Source: Nitrosopumilus sp. Nsub
Lineage (GTDB): Archaea; Thermoproteota; Nitrososphaeria; Nitrososphaerales; Nitrosopumilaceae
DNA length: 64,000 nt
Assembly (NCBI RefSeq): GCF_001541925.1
Contig: NZ_LQMW01000023.1
Coordinates: 36,940 to 100,939, forward strand
Direction of reading: 5' to 3'
Positions 50,152 to 58,678 of the stretch are shown here, piece after piece. Position 1 is the stretch's first letter. Each line of letters begins with the position of its first letter. A program made the position numbers and the translations under genes. The notes under the pieces are model-generated. The model had not been told where the DNA came from, did not search any database, and saw only the letters and a list, made by a program, of their open reading frames with translations.

Positions 50152-51420
50152 TTAGTTTAAAACAAATTTCAACATGATAAAGTATGCTGCAAATCCAGAT
50201 AAAAACAAAATTCCACAGATGCTTAGAATTTTCAATAGCATTGAGGGCTGATCTGATTTTTCCAAATATTTTCCAGTAACTAATCTATAATTGAAAATGG
50301 CAATTACAGGAGCTATTACAAAGGACAGAATAGTGGCAAAATCAACTAACTCTTTGAGATTGTCTCCAAATTGCAATACTGTAACTAGTGAACCTGAGGC
50401 TAAAACAACAAGAAAAACAGAATATAGTTTTCTTGAACTTTTTGATTGATTTGTGTCATTTTTGCCAAATAGCAATTCAACTATTCTATTAAGAGCCCTA
50501 GAATATCCGTCAAACACTGCAAGAATTGTTCCAAACATCACAGTAAATGCAGATGCAGAAATTATGATATAGCTCCAATTACCCATCACACTGCTATACA
50601 TTGTAATTATTGAATGGGCAAATTGTGAATTGTTATTTGGAAGTTCTTCTCCAGAACCATAAAAGATGAAAGTGCCCAAAGTTACAAACATTATTGCCAT
50701 AATACCTGTAAGAAGATAAGAAATTCTAAATTCTAGCAAAGTAACTTTTAACTTTGGTCGGTAGTTTGATTGCTTTATTTTCTCTAGTGTCCATAAACTG
50801 TTCCAACTGGATAGATCAATTGCAGTAGGCATCCATCCCATTAACGCAAGTAAAAAGAAAATTCCAGTTGTAGTCCATAATTCTTTTGGAATAAAATTCT
50901 CCACTTGTTCTACTGGCCCATTAATTACTGTAAGTGTAAATGCAAGTACTGTGGAAATTACCAAGACTGTTACAATAATTTTTATCAAATTATCTAACAG
51001 GTGAAATTTCCCTATCCCTAAAATCAATACACATGAGATAAACAACAGTATGATTGACCATTCTCCTAGAAATTCTAAATTAAATAAATTCTCAAAAAAT
51101 CCCGCAGCCACAAATCCTACAGCACCTGTAACAAAGAACATTGAACAAACTGTAATGATCAGATACAATACTAGAATCGGGGTTCCTAATTTTTTGTAAC
51201 CGTCTATAATGCTTGTCTGAGTTGAATTTGCATATCTAGACCCGTACTCAAAAAAAGGATATTTTAACACACTAACCAGTATTACAAACCCAATTATCAT
51301 CAATCCAAAATCAGCGCCGGCTCTAGTAGATTGAATTAAGTGAGATACCCCTATTGCGGTACTAGCAAATAGCAATCCAGGACCACTAATTTTAATTATT
51401 TTAGATATATTTTCATTCAT
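50152..51420 (-). CDS. Nramp-like membrane transporter lacking the DPGN and MPH motifs
   Basis: A 422-residue protein with about 11 transmembrane helices and LeuT-like arrangement. The start GPGLLFASTAIGVSHLIQST aligns with Nramp TM1, where GPGxxxxxxxxDPGN is expected; here the metal-binding Asp and Asn are missing. In TM6 the expected MPH is MPTAIDLSSW. So the two halves of the canonical Mn/Fe site are not conserved. It belongs to a distant Nramp-related branch with unknown substrate. It starts 10 bases after the 51431 gene ends. Confidence 0.8.
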   Translation of the reverse strand: MNENISKIIKISGPGLLFASTAIGVSHLIQSTRAGADFGLMIIGFVILVSVLKYPFFEYGSRYANSTQTSIIDGYKKLGTPILVLYLIITVCSMFFVTGAVGFVAAGFFENLFNLEFLGEWSIILLFISCVLILGIGKFHLLDNLIKIIVTVLVISTVLAFTLTVINGPVEQVENFIPKELWTTTGIFFLLALMGWMPTAIDLSSWNSLWTLEKIKQSNYRPKLKVTLLEFRISYLLTGIMAIMFVTLGTFIFYGSGEELPNNNSQFAHSIITMYSSVMGNWSYIIISASAFTVMFGTILAVFDGYSRALNRIVELLFGKNDTNQSKSSRKLYSVFLVVLASGSLVTVLQFGDNLKELVDFATILSFVIAPVIAIFNYRLVTGKYLEKSDQPSMLLKILSICGILFLSGFAAYFIMLKFVLN

Positions 51421-51430
51421 TTTAATAAAT

Positions 51431-51910
51431 TCAAAAAATCTTTGATAGTATTAAAATTAAAACACTATTTTGAATATTCATCATCATGGTTTTTTGATGG
51501 TTTTTTGCAAATCCTAAAACTATAGAATTGATGTTAGTTAACTCCCCGTGTAATTCGCCTATGCTTAAAGAAATCTCTGTTCTATCAGGGCCCTCATACG
51601 TAAATTCAAAATTATTGTTTATCCGCCAAGAGTCATTTTTTAATACATTTCTTAAATCCACATTGAAAAATGTTCTAAGACCTGCTTTATGAAATACAGT
51701 AACACTATCATTTTTGTAATCACCTAATTGATCAATCATTTCATTGTATCTTAGGTTTGATTTAGTTATTCCAAGTTTTTCAAAATTTAAAGAGAATTGT
51801 AAACATGATTTGCATATCTCAAAGTATGATAGTGTTGCTTGAACAAATATTGTAATTAAATCAAACAGTACAGATTTATCAAAATCTTTAAACTTATTTC
51901 CATTAGACAT
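51431..51910 (-). CDS. Hypothetical protein upstream of the Nramp-like gene
   Basis: A 159-residue protein with a helical first part (VLFDLITIFVQATLSYFEIC, KSCLQFSLNFEKLGITKSNL), then a beta-rich part (FEFTYEGPDRTEISLSIGEL), then a hydrophobic end IQNSVLILILSKIF. No family. Same strand and nearly contiguous with the transporter, so likely the same transcript. Confidence 0.6.
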   Translation of the reverse strand: MSNGNKFKDFDKSVLFDLITIFVQATLSYFEICKSCLQFSLNFEKLGITKSNLRYNEMIDQLGDYKNDSVTVFHKAGLRTFFNVDLRNVLKNDSWRINNNFEFTYEGPDRTEISLSIGELHGELTNINSIVLGFAKNHQKTMMMNIQNSVLILILSKIF

Positions 51911-52000
51911 ATGTTGTTTTAATTGTGATATTTTATTTTCAATTGATTGTTTTTGTAATTCTATTCTGTCCAGTATTTTTGTGAATTAATTAATTAGAGA

Positions 52001-52072
52001 CTAATAATAGGAAGATCTCTCTCTATCAAATTTTTCTCGGTATTCTATCAATAATTCATCGTACGAACTCAT
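52001..52072 (-). CDS. Possible 23-residue micro-ORF
   Basis: Reads MSSYDELLIEYREKFDRERS then SYY. Its YREKFDRE resembles the tail of the 35873 protein (YREKMFSDMDRYSS). It may be a micro-protein or the surviving end of a related gene. Very short, so uncertain. Confidence 0.25.
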   Translation of the reverse strand: MSSYDELLIEYREKFDRERSSYY

Positions 52073-52149
52073 ACAAATCTAAGATATCCAAGAGGATGAT
52101 AAATTACTTAGTTCTAAGAAATAATATTTCAGATTTCAGGAGTAAATTT

Positions 52150-54051
52150 TTAGAATCTTTTTCTAATTGCAATGATTCCAAATGCTGGCAGTCCGATGTA
52201 CATTCCCAAGTTTAATGCAATTACAGATAATCCAAGTCCCAAGACTTCTGACTCAGTTTCAGCGCTTTCCATGATTGACAAAGTGCTAATCATTGGAGTT
52301 AGGCCAGCTTTTACAATTTCTTTGAACACTGGACTTTGTCGTTCCATGTCTGCAATGTATGGTGAGAATGAATAGTATGCTTCGTTAAATGTGCTCATAA
52401 ATGCTGAACCTGATTGGGTATTCATTAATTGGTTGTCACGAATCTCTCTGAGCATTTGAACTTGTGGTGCTAGTTCTGAGCCATAAGTTGCTGTTGCAAT
52501 TAAGCATCCACCACCTTCTTCAGATGATTCTTGAGATGTTGCTGTTGGAGTTAGTTCTGACTCTGCTTCTGCAGTTGGTACTGATGTTACTGCATCTTGT
52601 GCAGTTTCAAGGTCTGCAATTAAGAATAAGATTTGAGTATTTACTTCATTGGATGATGCACCTGATTTTATCATGTTTCTAAGTTCTTCTCTCATGTCAT
52701 CTTCAATAGTTTTCATTAGAGCAGGATTAGTTTCTGCTAATGGGCCTTCTAGGAATTCATAGTTATCTAGATATGCCTCACTAACTAATTCAAATGCCAA
52801 GTCAGACTGACCAATAGAATATGCTGCTTGTGCGTTGAGTAACAATCTGTTAATTGTATCAAAGTAACCAGTAAGGTTAGAACCTGCTTCACCAGTATGT
52901 GCTTGCATTGACTTTACAACGGTAGTTGCATCATCTGCTGCATTGAGTACTTTGGATATGGATTCTTTGTCATCCACATCGCTAACAATTTGGGTTAAGA
53001 TTGATTGTAATTCTGCAAGTTCACTTGATGAGATTGCGTTTAAGACTTCTGCGTTTTCTTCAGAGATTTCTAGTGCTCCTCCTGCAAATGCTACAGTCTC
53101 AGCATATTCCATATCATTGATGATATTTCCTGAACCATCAATTGCATCCACATATTCTACTTGGACTAAGTGTAATCTGTCAGCGATTCCTGCTAGTGCA
53201 AGTGCCTCAGGAGTTGCGTCAATTCCGTTGTGTTCCATGACGATTTTCTCTACTTCTTTCTTGGTCTCTTTCATTTGAGATGTCAAGTCTGCAACAGATA
53301 CTCCGTCGTTTGCAGAGTCAGAAATGTCCATGGCTTTCTCCATCAAACCATATAGTTGGTCTGCTTTTGCTGGACCAATAGATTCAGTTAGGTATGGGTC
53401 TAGTGTTCTGTAATAGTAAAGTCCTTCATATGCGTATTTCTTTGCAGAGTATGTGTCATCTTCATCATATTTGATGAGTGCTTCTTCTAATTCTTCAACT
53501 GTTTTAAGTTCGAAAATATCTAGCATATTTTCTCTGATTACATCAGAGTATGTTGCTAATTTGGAATTATCACTGTTAATTGCTGTAAATAATGCTAATG
53601 TTGCGGGGTCTTTGTCAGCGACTTTGAATTTTGTTTGTACAATCGAAGACCATTGCAAATACTCATTTGCGTCATTATTAGAAATTGCATCTTCCATCAT
53701 CACCATACCAAGGGTGTAAATTGATTTCTCTTGGCATTGAATCCATAGTTTTGCTTGTTTGTTATCGCCTGCTTTGTATGCATCTTCTGCTGCATCATAA
53801 CATTCCAGGATTACATTGTGTGTTGCTGGATCATGCTCTTGTGCTGCAGATGCAAATACATTGTTGTAAATGGATTTGGCATCACCAAGTAGATTTAGTG
53901 ACTCATCAGTGGTTTCTGCTTTGTATGCATTTCCAAGTGTTTTCTTAATTGAAGACCACTCATCACCATATGTTGCATCTGCTTGAGCAGCCATAGGAAG
54001 TAACAAAAATGCTGCCATAACCGGTGCAAGTAATAGTAGTTTATTCAACAA
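52150..54051 (-). CDS. Secreted, membrane-anchored CFI-box protein sharing FTR1 extracytoplasmic domain
   Basis: A 633-residue exported protein. Residues 1-26 are a signal peptide (MLNKLLLLAPVMAAFLLLPM). A long helical region follows; AYLDNYEFLEGPLAETNP and DDMREELRNMIKSGASSNEV match the same segments of the FTR1 protein (AYLENFEYLEPDIEKVDA, DMREELRKMIKFKESPAA). The C-terminus has GGGCLIATATYGSELAPQV, the CFI-box (C-F/L-I-A-T-A-x-Y-G), then ALNLGMYIGLPAFGIIAI as a transmembrane helix and a basic end. It probably binds a ligand outside the cell, plausibly iron, with FTR1. A shared operator lies 50-71 bases upstream, with a TATA box between. Confidence 0.8.
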   Translation of the reverse strand: MLNKLLLLAPVMAAFLLLPMAAQADATYGDEWSSIKKTLGNAYKAETTDESLNLLGDAKSIYNNVFASAAQEHDPATHNVILECYDAAEDAYKAGDNKQAKLWIQCQEKSIYTLGMVMMEDAISNNDANEYLQWSSIVQTKFKVADKDPATLALFTAINSDNSKLATYSDVIRENMLDIFELKTVEELEEALIKYDEDDTYSAKKYAYEGLYYYRTLDPYLTESIGPAKADQLYGLMEKAMDISDSANDGVSVADLTSQMKETKKEVEKIVMEHNGIDATPEALALAGIADRLHLVQVEYVDAIDGSGNIINDMEYAETVAFAGGALEISEENAEVLNAISSSELAELQSILTQIVSDVDDKESISKVLNAADDATTVVKSMQAHTGEAGSNLTGYFDTINRLLLNAQAAYSIGQSDLAFELVSEAYLDNYEFLEGPLAETNPALMKTIEDDMREELRNMIKSGASSNEVNTQILFLIADLETAQDAVTSVPTAEAESELTPTATSQESSEEGGGCLIATATYGSELAPQVQMLREIRDNQLMNTQSGSAFMSTFNEAYYSFSPYIADMERQSPVFKEIVKAGLTPMISTLSIMESAETESEVLGLGLSVIALNLGMYIGLPAFGIIAIRKRF

Positions 54052-54070
54052 AATTCTACGCCTAACTTGG

Positions 54071-54080
54071 ATATATAAAA
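54071..54080 (-). promoter_or_regulatory. TATA box of the secreted CFI-box gene
   Basis: Read on the reverse strand, TTTTATATAT lies 20-29 bases before the ATG at 54051, the spacing expected for a leaderless archaeal transcript. The inverted repeat at 54101-54122 sits just upstream. Confidence 0.65.
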
Positions 54081-54100
54081 CATATTCTGAATTTTAAGGG

Positions 54101-54122
54101 TTATTCTATAAATCTAGAATAA
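54101..54122. promoter_or_regulatory. Operator-like inverted repeat upstream of secreted protein gene
   Basis: TTATTCTA (54101-54108) and TAGAATAA (54115-54122) are perfect inverted 8-base arms around a 6-base spacer. The same pattern stands before the FTR1 gene at 58536-58557. The position next to the TATA box fits a repressor site. The geometry resembles DtxR/Fur-type metalloregulator sites, but the protein is unknown. Confidence 0.65.
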
Positions 54123-54177
54123 ATAAAGTTTTAAAAATACAAATTAATTTTTCACAAAATAATTTTTTATTTTTTGA

Positions 54178-56295
54178 TCACAGTTCAACTACAACAATGA
54201 CTTTATCAGATTCCTTAAATTCTTGGCCTATTGCATCGACAATACTAGAATTAGATGTTAAACTAGAATAATCTATTAGTTTCAAATCAGTCAACAAATG
54301 TACTTGAGGTGCAATATCATTATTTCTTGATTTCAAAAATTGTTGAACATTGTCTTTTGTTTCTTTTTCCTCTCCAGAAAAAATTTTTCCATTTTTTATT
54401 GAGAGTTTTAGTCTGCCAAATTTGTCCAATATTATTATTGGAGTAATCTTTTTCTTTACAAATAATTTCTTTTTTATAATATTTCCAGCAAATACAAAGT
54501 AATGTTCAGTTTCATGAATCAAATCAATTAATGATTCATCCACTTCTAAGATTTCAGCGCATCTCATTTTTGATTCTTCTTGTGAAAAAACAGATTTTGA
54601 TGTAGTTACACTATCTAGTTCAACATTTCCAGTAGCAGAAATTCTAAGAATTGCTTTATCAGATAAATATTCAGTATTTACTAAAATCGATTCAGGTGTT
54701 GCTCCTCTTTCTGTAAGGATGTTGTGAATTTTTTTGCATTCTTGAGATATTTTTTCAGGCGTTGGTTCAATCATACTAACTTCCGTTTCTTCTTGTAACA
54801 TTGATGATGCAACACCTATTGAAGAAATTACTTCAGCATTGTCACATTTTGCATATTTTATTCCCATCTGCTTTGAAACAAATGGAACCAATACAGAAGC
54901 ACCACCACCTGCACCAATAATTTGTGTGGACTGTGAAGATAGTTTGAATTCCTTTAGAATTTTACTTACTGTTTTAATTATTGTCAATGATGCTGTTTGA
55001 ATAATTGAATTTGCAGCCTCAAAAAATGATACACCTAAATGCTCTCCAAGTATGGTAAGTGCAATTTTTGCTGATTCTTGATTTGCATAAGCATAATCAC
55101 CTTGGTCAATGGAGTCAATTGCATTTGCAGCACACGTATTGGTAATTGCAAATGTTTTTCCATTATTTTCAATTGCTACATATTCATCATCATTTTCTTT
55201 AGGCTTTACAAAAATTATTTTTCCACCTTTCAGTTCTTCAGGTTCAGCATAACAGGAATATTTCAGACCTGCAATATGGGCACTACGCGGACCAACTTTG
55301 TCTATCTTATTATTTTTGAGTTGACACATGCTACCGCCTGCAACACCCAAAATCCTGACATCCATAGAACGAATACAAGTTGGATGCTCATTTATCGTAA
55401 CATATCGAATTTCAGGTTTTCCGTTTTTTATAATACTGATGTTAGTACTGGTTCCACCTACCTCAACAAAGATTCCATTTGTAACTCTTTGATGCAATAG
55501 TCCGCCTGCAACACTAGCAGCAGGTCCAGAAAGAATTGTCAGGATAGGTTTTGTTCTAAATGTTTTCATGCTTGTAACTCCTCCATCCCCTTTCATGATC
55601 ATTAAAGGTGCCTTTACACCAAAATCAGTAATTGCATTTTCAACATAATTTGCAACTTGAACTGTCTTAGGTAATACACTAGCATTAACAGCAGCAGTTA
55701 AAGTTCTGATTTCTAATCCATAAATTCCAGATATTTCATGTGATGCAGTTGATGGCAATTCTAATTTTGATGCCATATTCATTACAAATTTTTCATTTGA
55801 AGGATCGTCTACTCCAAATGCTTCTGTAGCAACAATTACTTTGGCTCCATCATCTTTTAATTCTTGAACTACTTGTTTTACCTGTTCTTCAGAAATTAAT
55901 TCAGAAGTGTCTAAGAAATGATGTGATGTTTTAAGATCTTTCTTGGAATTGATTTTTGGATCAGATAAATCGGTACGTTTTACTACATCCTTTTTCGTTG
56001 GTCCAACCCCCATTGCTATTATCCCTACTTTGAATGTGTCACTTTCTAATAATGCATTAATTGCCTGAGTCGTACTATGTGAAATTAATTCTATAGAATC
56101 AAATGTAATTTCAGATGAATTCATAATATTTCCCAATACTGTAATGATTCCTTCTGAAACACCTTTTTCAGATGTATGTGTGGTAAGAACTGTAGATTTT
56201 CCCAAAATATCACCAGATTTAAGATCCAATGCAACAGCTTTTGTGAAAGTTCCACCTACATCTATGCCTACACGAACTCTATTTTTTTTATTCAT
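54178..56295 (-). CDS. Hydantoinase/oxoprolinase (HyuA)-like ATPase
   Basis: A 705-residue HyuA-type protein of the ASKHA fold. VGIDVGGTFTKAVALDL near the N-terminus and FVEVGGTSTNISIIKNG in the middle are the phosphate-binding loops, and GAGGGASVLVPFVSKQMG is the adenosine part. Such proteins hydrolyse cyclic amides with ATP (5-oxoprolinase, hydantoinase) or act in acetone carboxylase. No HyuB partner is present. The start overlaps the FTR1 stop by eight bases, so it is translationally coupled with an iron permease, an unusual partner. The substrate is unknown. Confidence 0.85.
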   Translation of the reverse strand: MNKKNRVRVGIDVGGTFTKAVALDLKSGDILGKSTVLTTHTSEKGVSEGIITVLGNIMNSSEITFDSIELISHSTTQAINALLESDTFKVGIIAMGVGPTKKDVVKRTDLSDPKINSKKDLKTSHHFLDTSELISEEQVKQVVQELKDDGAKVIVATEAFGVDDPSNEKFVMNMASKLELPSTASHEISGIYGLEIRTLTAAVNASVLPKTVQVANYVENAITDFGVKAPLMIMKGDGGVTSMKTFRTKPILTILSGPAASVAGGLLHQRVTNGIFVEVGGTSTNISIIKNGKPEIRYVTINEHPTCIRSMDVRILGVAGGSMCQLKNNKIDKVGPRSAHIAGLKYSCYAEPEELKGGKIIFVKPKENDDEYVAIENNGKTFAITNTCAANAIDSIDQGDYAYANQESAKIALTILGEHLGVSFFEAANSIIQTASLTIIKTVSKILKEFKLSSQSTQIIGAGGGASVLVPFVSKQMGIKYAKCDNAEVISSIGVASSMLQEETEVSMIEPTPEKISQECKKIHNILTERGATPESILVNTEYLSDKAILRISATGNVELDSVTTSKSVFSQEESKMRCAEILEVDESLIDLIHETEHYFVFAGNIIKKKLFVKKKITPIIILDKFGRLKLSIKNGKIFSGEEKETKDNVQQFLKSRNNDIAPQVHLLTDLKLIDYSSLTSNSSIVDAIGQEFKESDKVIVVVEL

Positions 56296-58498
56296 TAACT
56301 TTTCTTGATTTTCTCATCTCGGCTATTTTATTCTCGCGTTTTGGTCTCAAAACCAAAACATAAGATGCAGCAGCAAGATAGATTCCAAGAAGAATTATCT
56401 GACCAACTACAGTTTCTAATGTCGGATATATTCCTGTCATCGCAGCTAGATTGATATCTAATCTAGGAATGATTCCAATCATTCCAGTATATGGCATAAT
56501 TTCTATAACTTGAAGTTCTCTAATTGCATTGCCCAAAAATGCAATTGACAAATATGCGCCTACACCCATTGTGAGTCCAAATAATGCACGTAGTGGCAAT
56601 CGTTTTCCAAGTTTTCTCATGATATAAAATAACAATAACAAGGAACCCATACCAACAATGAATCCTAATATGACATATACTTCCATATATTTTGCAAACG
56701 AAGACATTGCTTGATAGAATAAAACAGTCTCAAATCCCTCTCTATACACTGTAAAGAATGCTAATCCAACAAACACCATTACACTACCAGTAGTTGTGGC
56801 TTGCCAAACTTTTGCCTTGACAAATTCCATCCATTTTTTATGTTCAATTTTATTCAAAACCCAGAAACTTACGTAAAACAAAATTGCAGTTGCAGATAAT
56901 GCAGCAATAGCTTCTATTAATTCACGATTAGCACCAGATATTTCAATTATGTATGATGCAATTACCCAAGTAATCCCTGTTGCACCAATTGCTGCAACTA
57001 CTCCATAGTATAGATATTTTTTATATTTTGTATTTCGTGATGCTTCAAGATATGTAATAATTGCACCTAAAATTAATACTGATTCTAAGCCCTCTCTAAA
57101 GATAATTGCAAATGAAGAAGTAAATGCAATTGCAGGTGCAAGAGTACCAGTTCCACTAACTAGTCTTTCAGATTCATCTAAATTTCTTTTAATTTTAATT
57201 GTAACATCTTTAATTTCTTCAAAATCTGCTTGTTGTTTAATTAAACTTCTAAGTTCTGCAAATTGAAATTCTACTTCTAATGTGAAGTCAGGATCAATTG
57301 CTCTCAAGGGAATTTCTACAAATTCATAACTATCAAGATATGCAGTTCTTGCTGAATTATATGCTTCTGGATATTGTCCGTCCTGATATTGAACTAACAC
57401 AAGTTGTAATGTATCTCTAATAAAATCAATTTCACCCCTAACTCCTGACTTTTGGGTATCAGTTGCATCGCCCATTTCTTTTAGTTCTCTATCCATTTTA
57501 CTTTGTAAAATTGATTTGTCTGCTTTAGTTACTAGGTCCTGAGCATATGCTAAATCAGGTAAGATGGATTCTTCTAAGAATGCTCTAATCGCAGCAGGAC
57601 TTTCTTTGAACTTGATCATTTTTCTAAGTTCTTCTCTCATGTCAATTTCTAATTTGTATAGATGTTCTGCATCAACTTTTTCAATGTCAGGTTCTAGGTA
57701 TTCAAAATTTTCAAGATATGCTTCAATTCCTAATTCTTCTGCTTGAGCATAATCACCGTTATCTATTGCAACTAGTAATTCTTTGTAAAGTGCCCTTATG
57801 TTTTCATATAATTTTTCTTTTTCATAAGGAACTGCTTCAATACCTGTAAAGTCTCTATTAATTGCAGTAATTAACATCCCTACACTAGTAAATTTTTCTC
57901 TATTTTGTATATGGTTTTTTAAATCAACTAAAAAATCAGAGATTTCCAATGTTAGTCGTTCATCAAAATCAGTTTTTTCAAATAATACGATAACTCGTTC
58001 CAATAATTTTTCTGAAACTTCATACCTATATTCATCACCTTCTTTGTTTGCAATTTGATATTGCTCGTCAACAGTTGTTAAAATCATGGCGTTAGCCATT
58101 CCGTAGTCAGGGGAATTAATTTCATATTGTTTTAACAAATTTTTAATTGTGGCAACATTATTAGATATTAGATTTTCATTTCCAGATTTAATTTCATTAT
58201 GCATGTCTAAAAGCAAGATATGGATTTCATCAGTTATTTCAGAATTTGATTCTCGTAAAGTTAGTACTTGTAATGAGAAAAATTCTGAGTTTTCTTTTGT
58301 CAATTGTTTGGCTTGTTCAAAATTTCCATTCTGAACATTATCATCTACCACATCTAATGATACTGCCAATATTTCCGTAGTACTTAGTACTACAGTATCC
58401 ATGTTTGTTGTTTCAGCTAATACCTCAATATTGGGTGCAATTGATGCAAACATGAGAATTGCAAAAAATATTCTAATCAAATTATTTTTTTTTGACAT
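56288..58498 (-). CDS. FTR1-family iron permease with large extracytoplasmic N-domain
   Basis: A 736-residue protein. A signal peptide (1-28) is followed by a helical extracytoplasmic domain (30-450) with at least two repeat units around 260-300 (AYLENFEYLEP) and 387-440 (AYLDSYEFVEI). The C-terminal FTR1 domain (about 455-730) has seven helices with REGLE at 468-472 and REGFE at 586-590, the REXXE motifs that carry ferric iron. It likely imports Fe(III). The N-domain is shared with the 52150 protein. It heads an operon with the HyuA-like gene. The operator at 58536-58557 overlaps its promoter. Confidence 0.93.
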   Translation of the reverse strand: MSKKNNLIRIFFAILMFASIAPNIEVLAETTNMDTVVLSTTEILAVSLDVVDDNVQNGNFEQAKQLTKENSEFFSLQVLTLRESNSEITDEIHILLLDMHNEIKSGNENLISNNVATIKNLLKQYEINSPDYGMANAMILTTVDEQYQIANKEGDEYRYEVSEKLLERVIVLFEKTDFDERLTLEISDFLVDLKNHIQNREKFTSVGMLITAINRDFTGIEAVPYEKEKLYENIRALYKELLVAIDNGDYAQAEELGIEAYLENFEYLEPDIEKVDAEHLYKLEIDMREELRKMIKFKESPAAIRAFLEESILPDLAYAQDLVTKADKSILQSKMDRELKEMGDATDTQKSGVRGEIDFIRDTLQLVLVQYQDGQYPEAYNSARTAYLDSYEFVEIPLRAIDPDFTLEVEFQFAELRSLIKQQADFEEIKDVTIKIKRNLDESERLVSGTGTLAPAIAFTSSFAIIFREGLESVLILGAIITYLEASRNTKYKKYLYYGVVAAIGATGITWVIASYIIEISGANRELIEAIAALSATAILFYVSFWVLNKIEHKKWMEFVKAKVWQATTTGSVMVFVGLAFFTVYREGFETVLFYQAMSSFAKYMEVYVILGFIVGMGSLLLLFYIMRKLGKRLPLRALFGLTMGVGAYLSIAFLGNAIRELQVIEIMPYTGMIGIIPRLDINLAAMTGIYPTLETVVGQIILLGIYLAAASYVLVLRPKRENKIAEMRKSRKVNE

Positions 58499-58535
58499 TC
58501 CATTTTGAGATTTCCTTAAGAGTATTAATGCCTTA

Positions 58536-58557
58536 TAATTCTATGATTATAGAATAA
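58536..58557. promoter_or_regulatory. Operator-like inverted repeat upstream of FTR1
   Basis: TAATTCTA (58536-58543), spacer TGATTA, TAGAATAA (58550-58557): the same half-site and 6-base spacer as at 54101-54122, with one mismatch in the left arm. A further half-site TAGAATAA is at 58563-58570. The repeat overlaps a TATA-like stretch about 35-45 bases before the ATG, consistent with repression by a metal-dependent regulator. Confidence 0.65.
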
Positions 58558-58678
58558 GATTTTAGAATAAAAAATAAACAAATTATTTTTAAGTTTTATG
58601 TACATTTTAGAAAAAATTTCAATATGAATAGAAATTTGATATTTAAAACAAGAGTAAGATTATGACAACATGTGAAAA

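Noticed and set aside
52464..53948. Several plus-strand ORFs inside the secreted-protein gene
   Set aside because: Antisense shadows with Leu/Ser/His-rich composition inside a clear coding gene.
55078..55500. 140-codon plus-strand ORF opposite the HyuA-like gene
   Set aside because: Antisense of a well-supported gene; its Ile/Phe/Asn-rich composition is a shadow.
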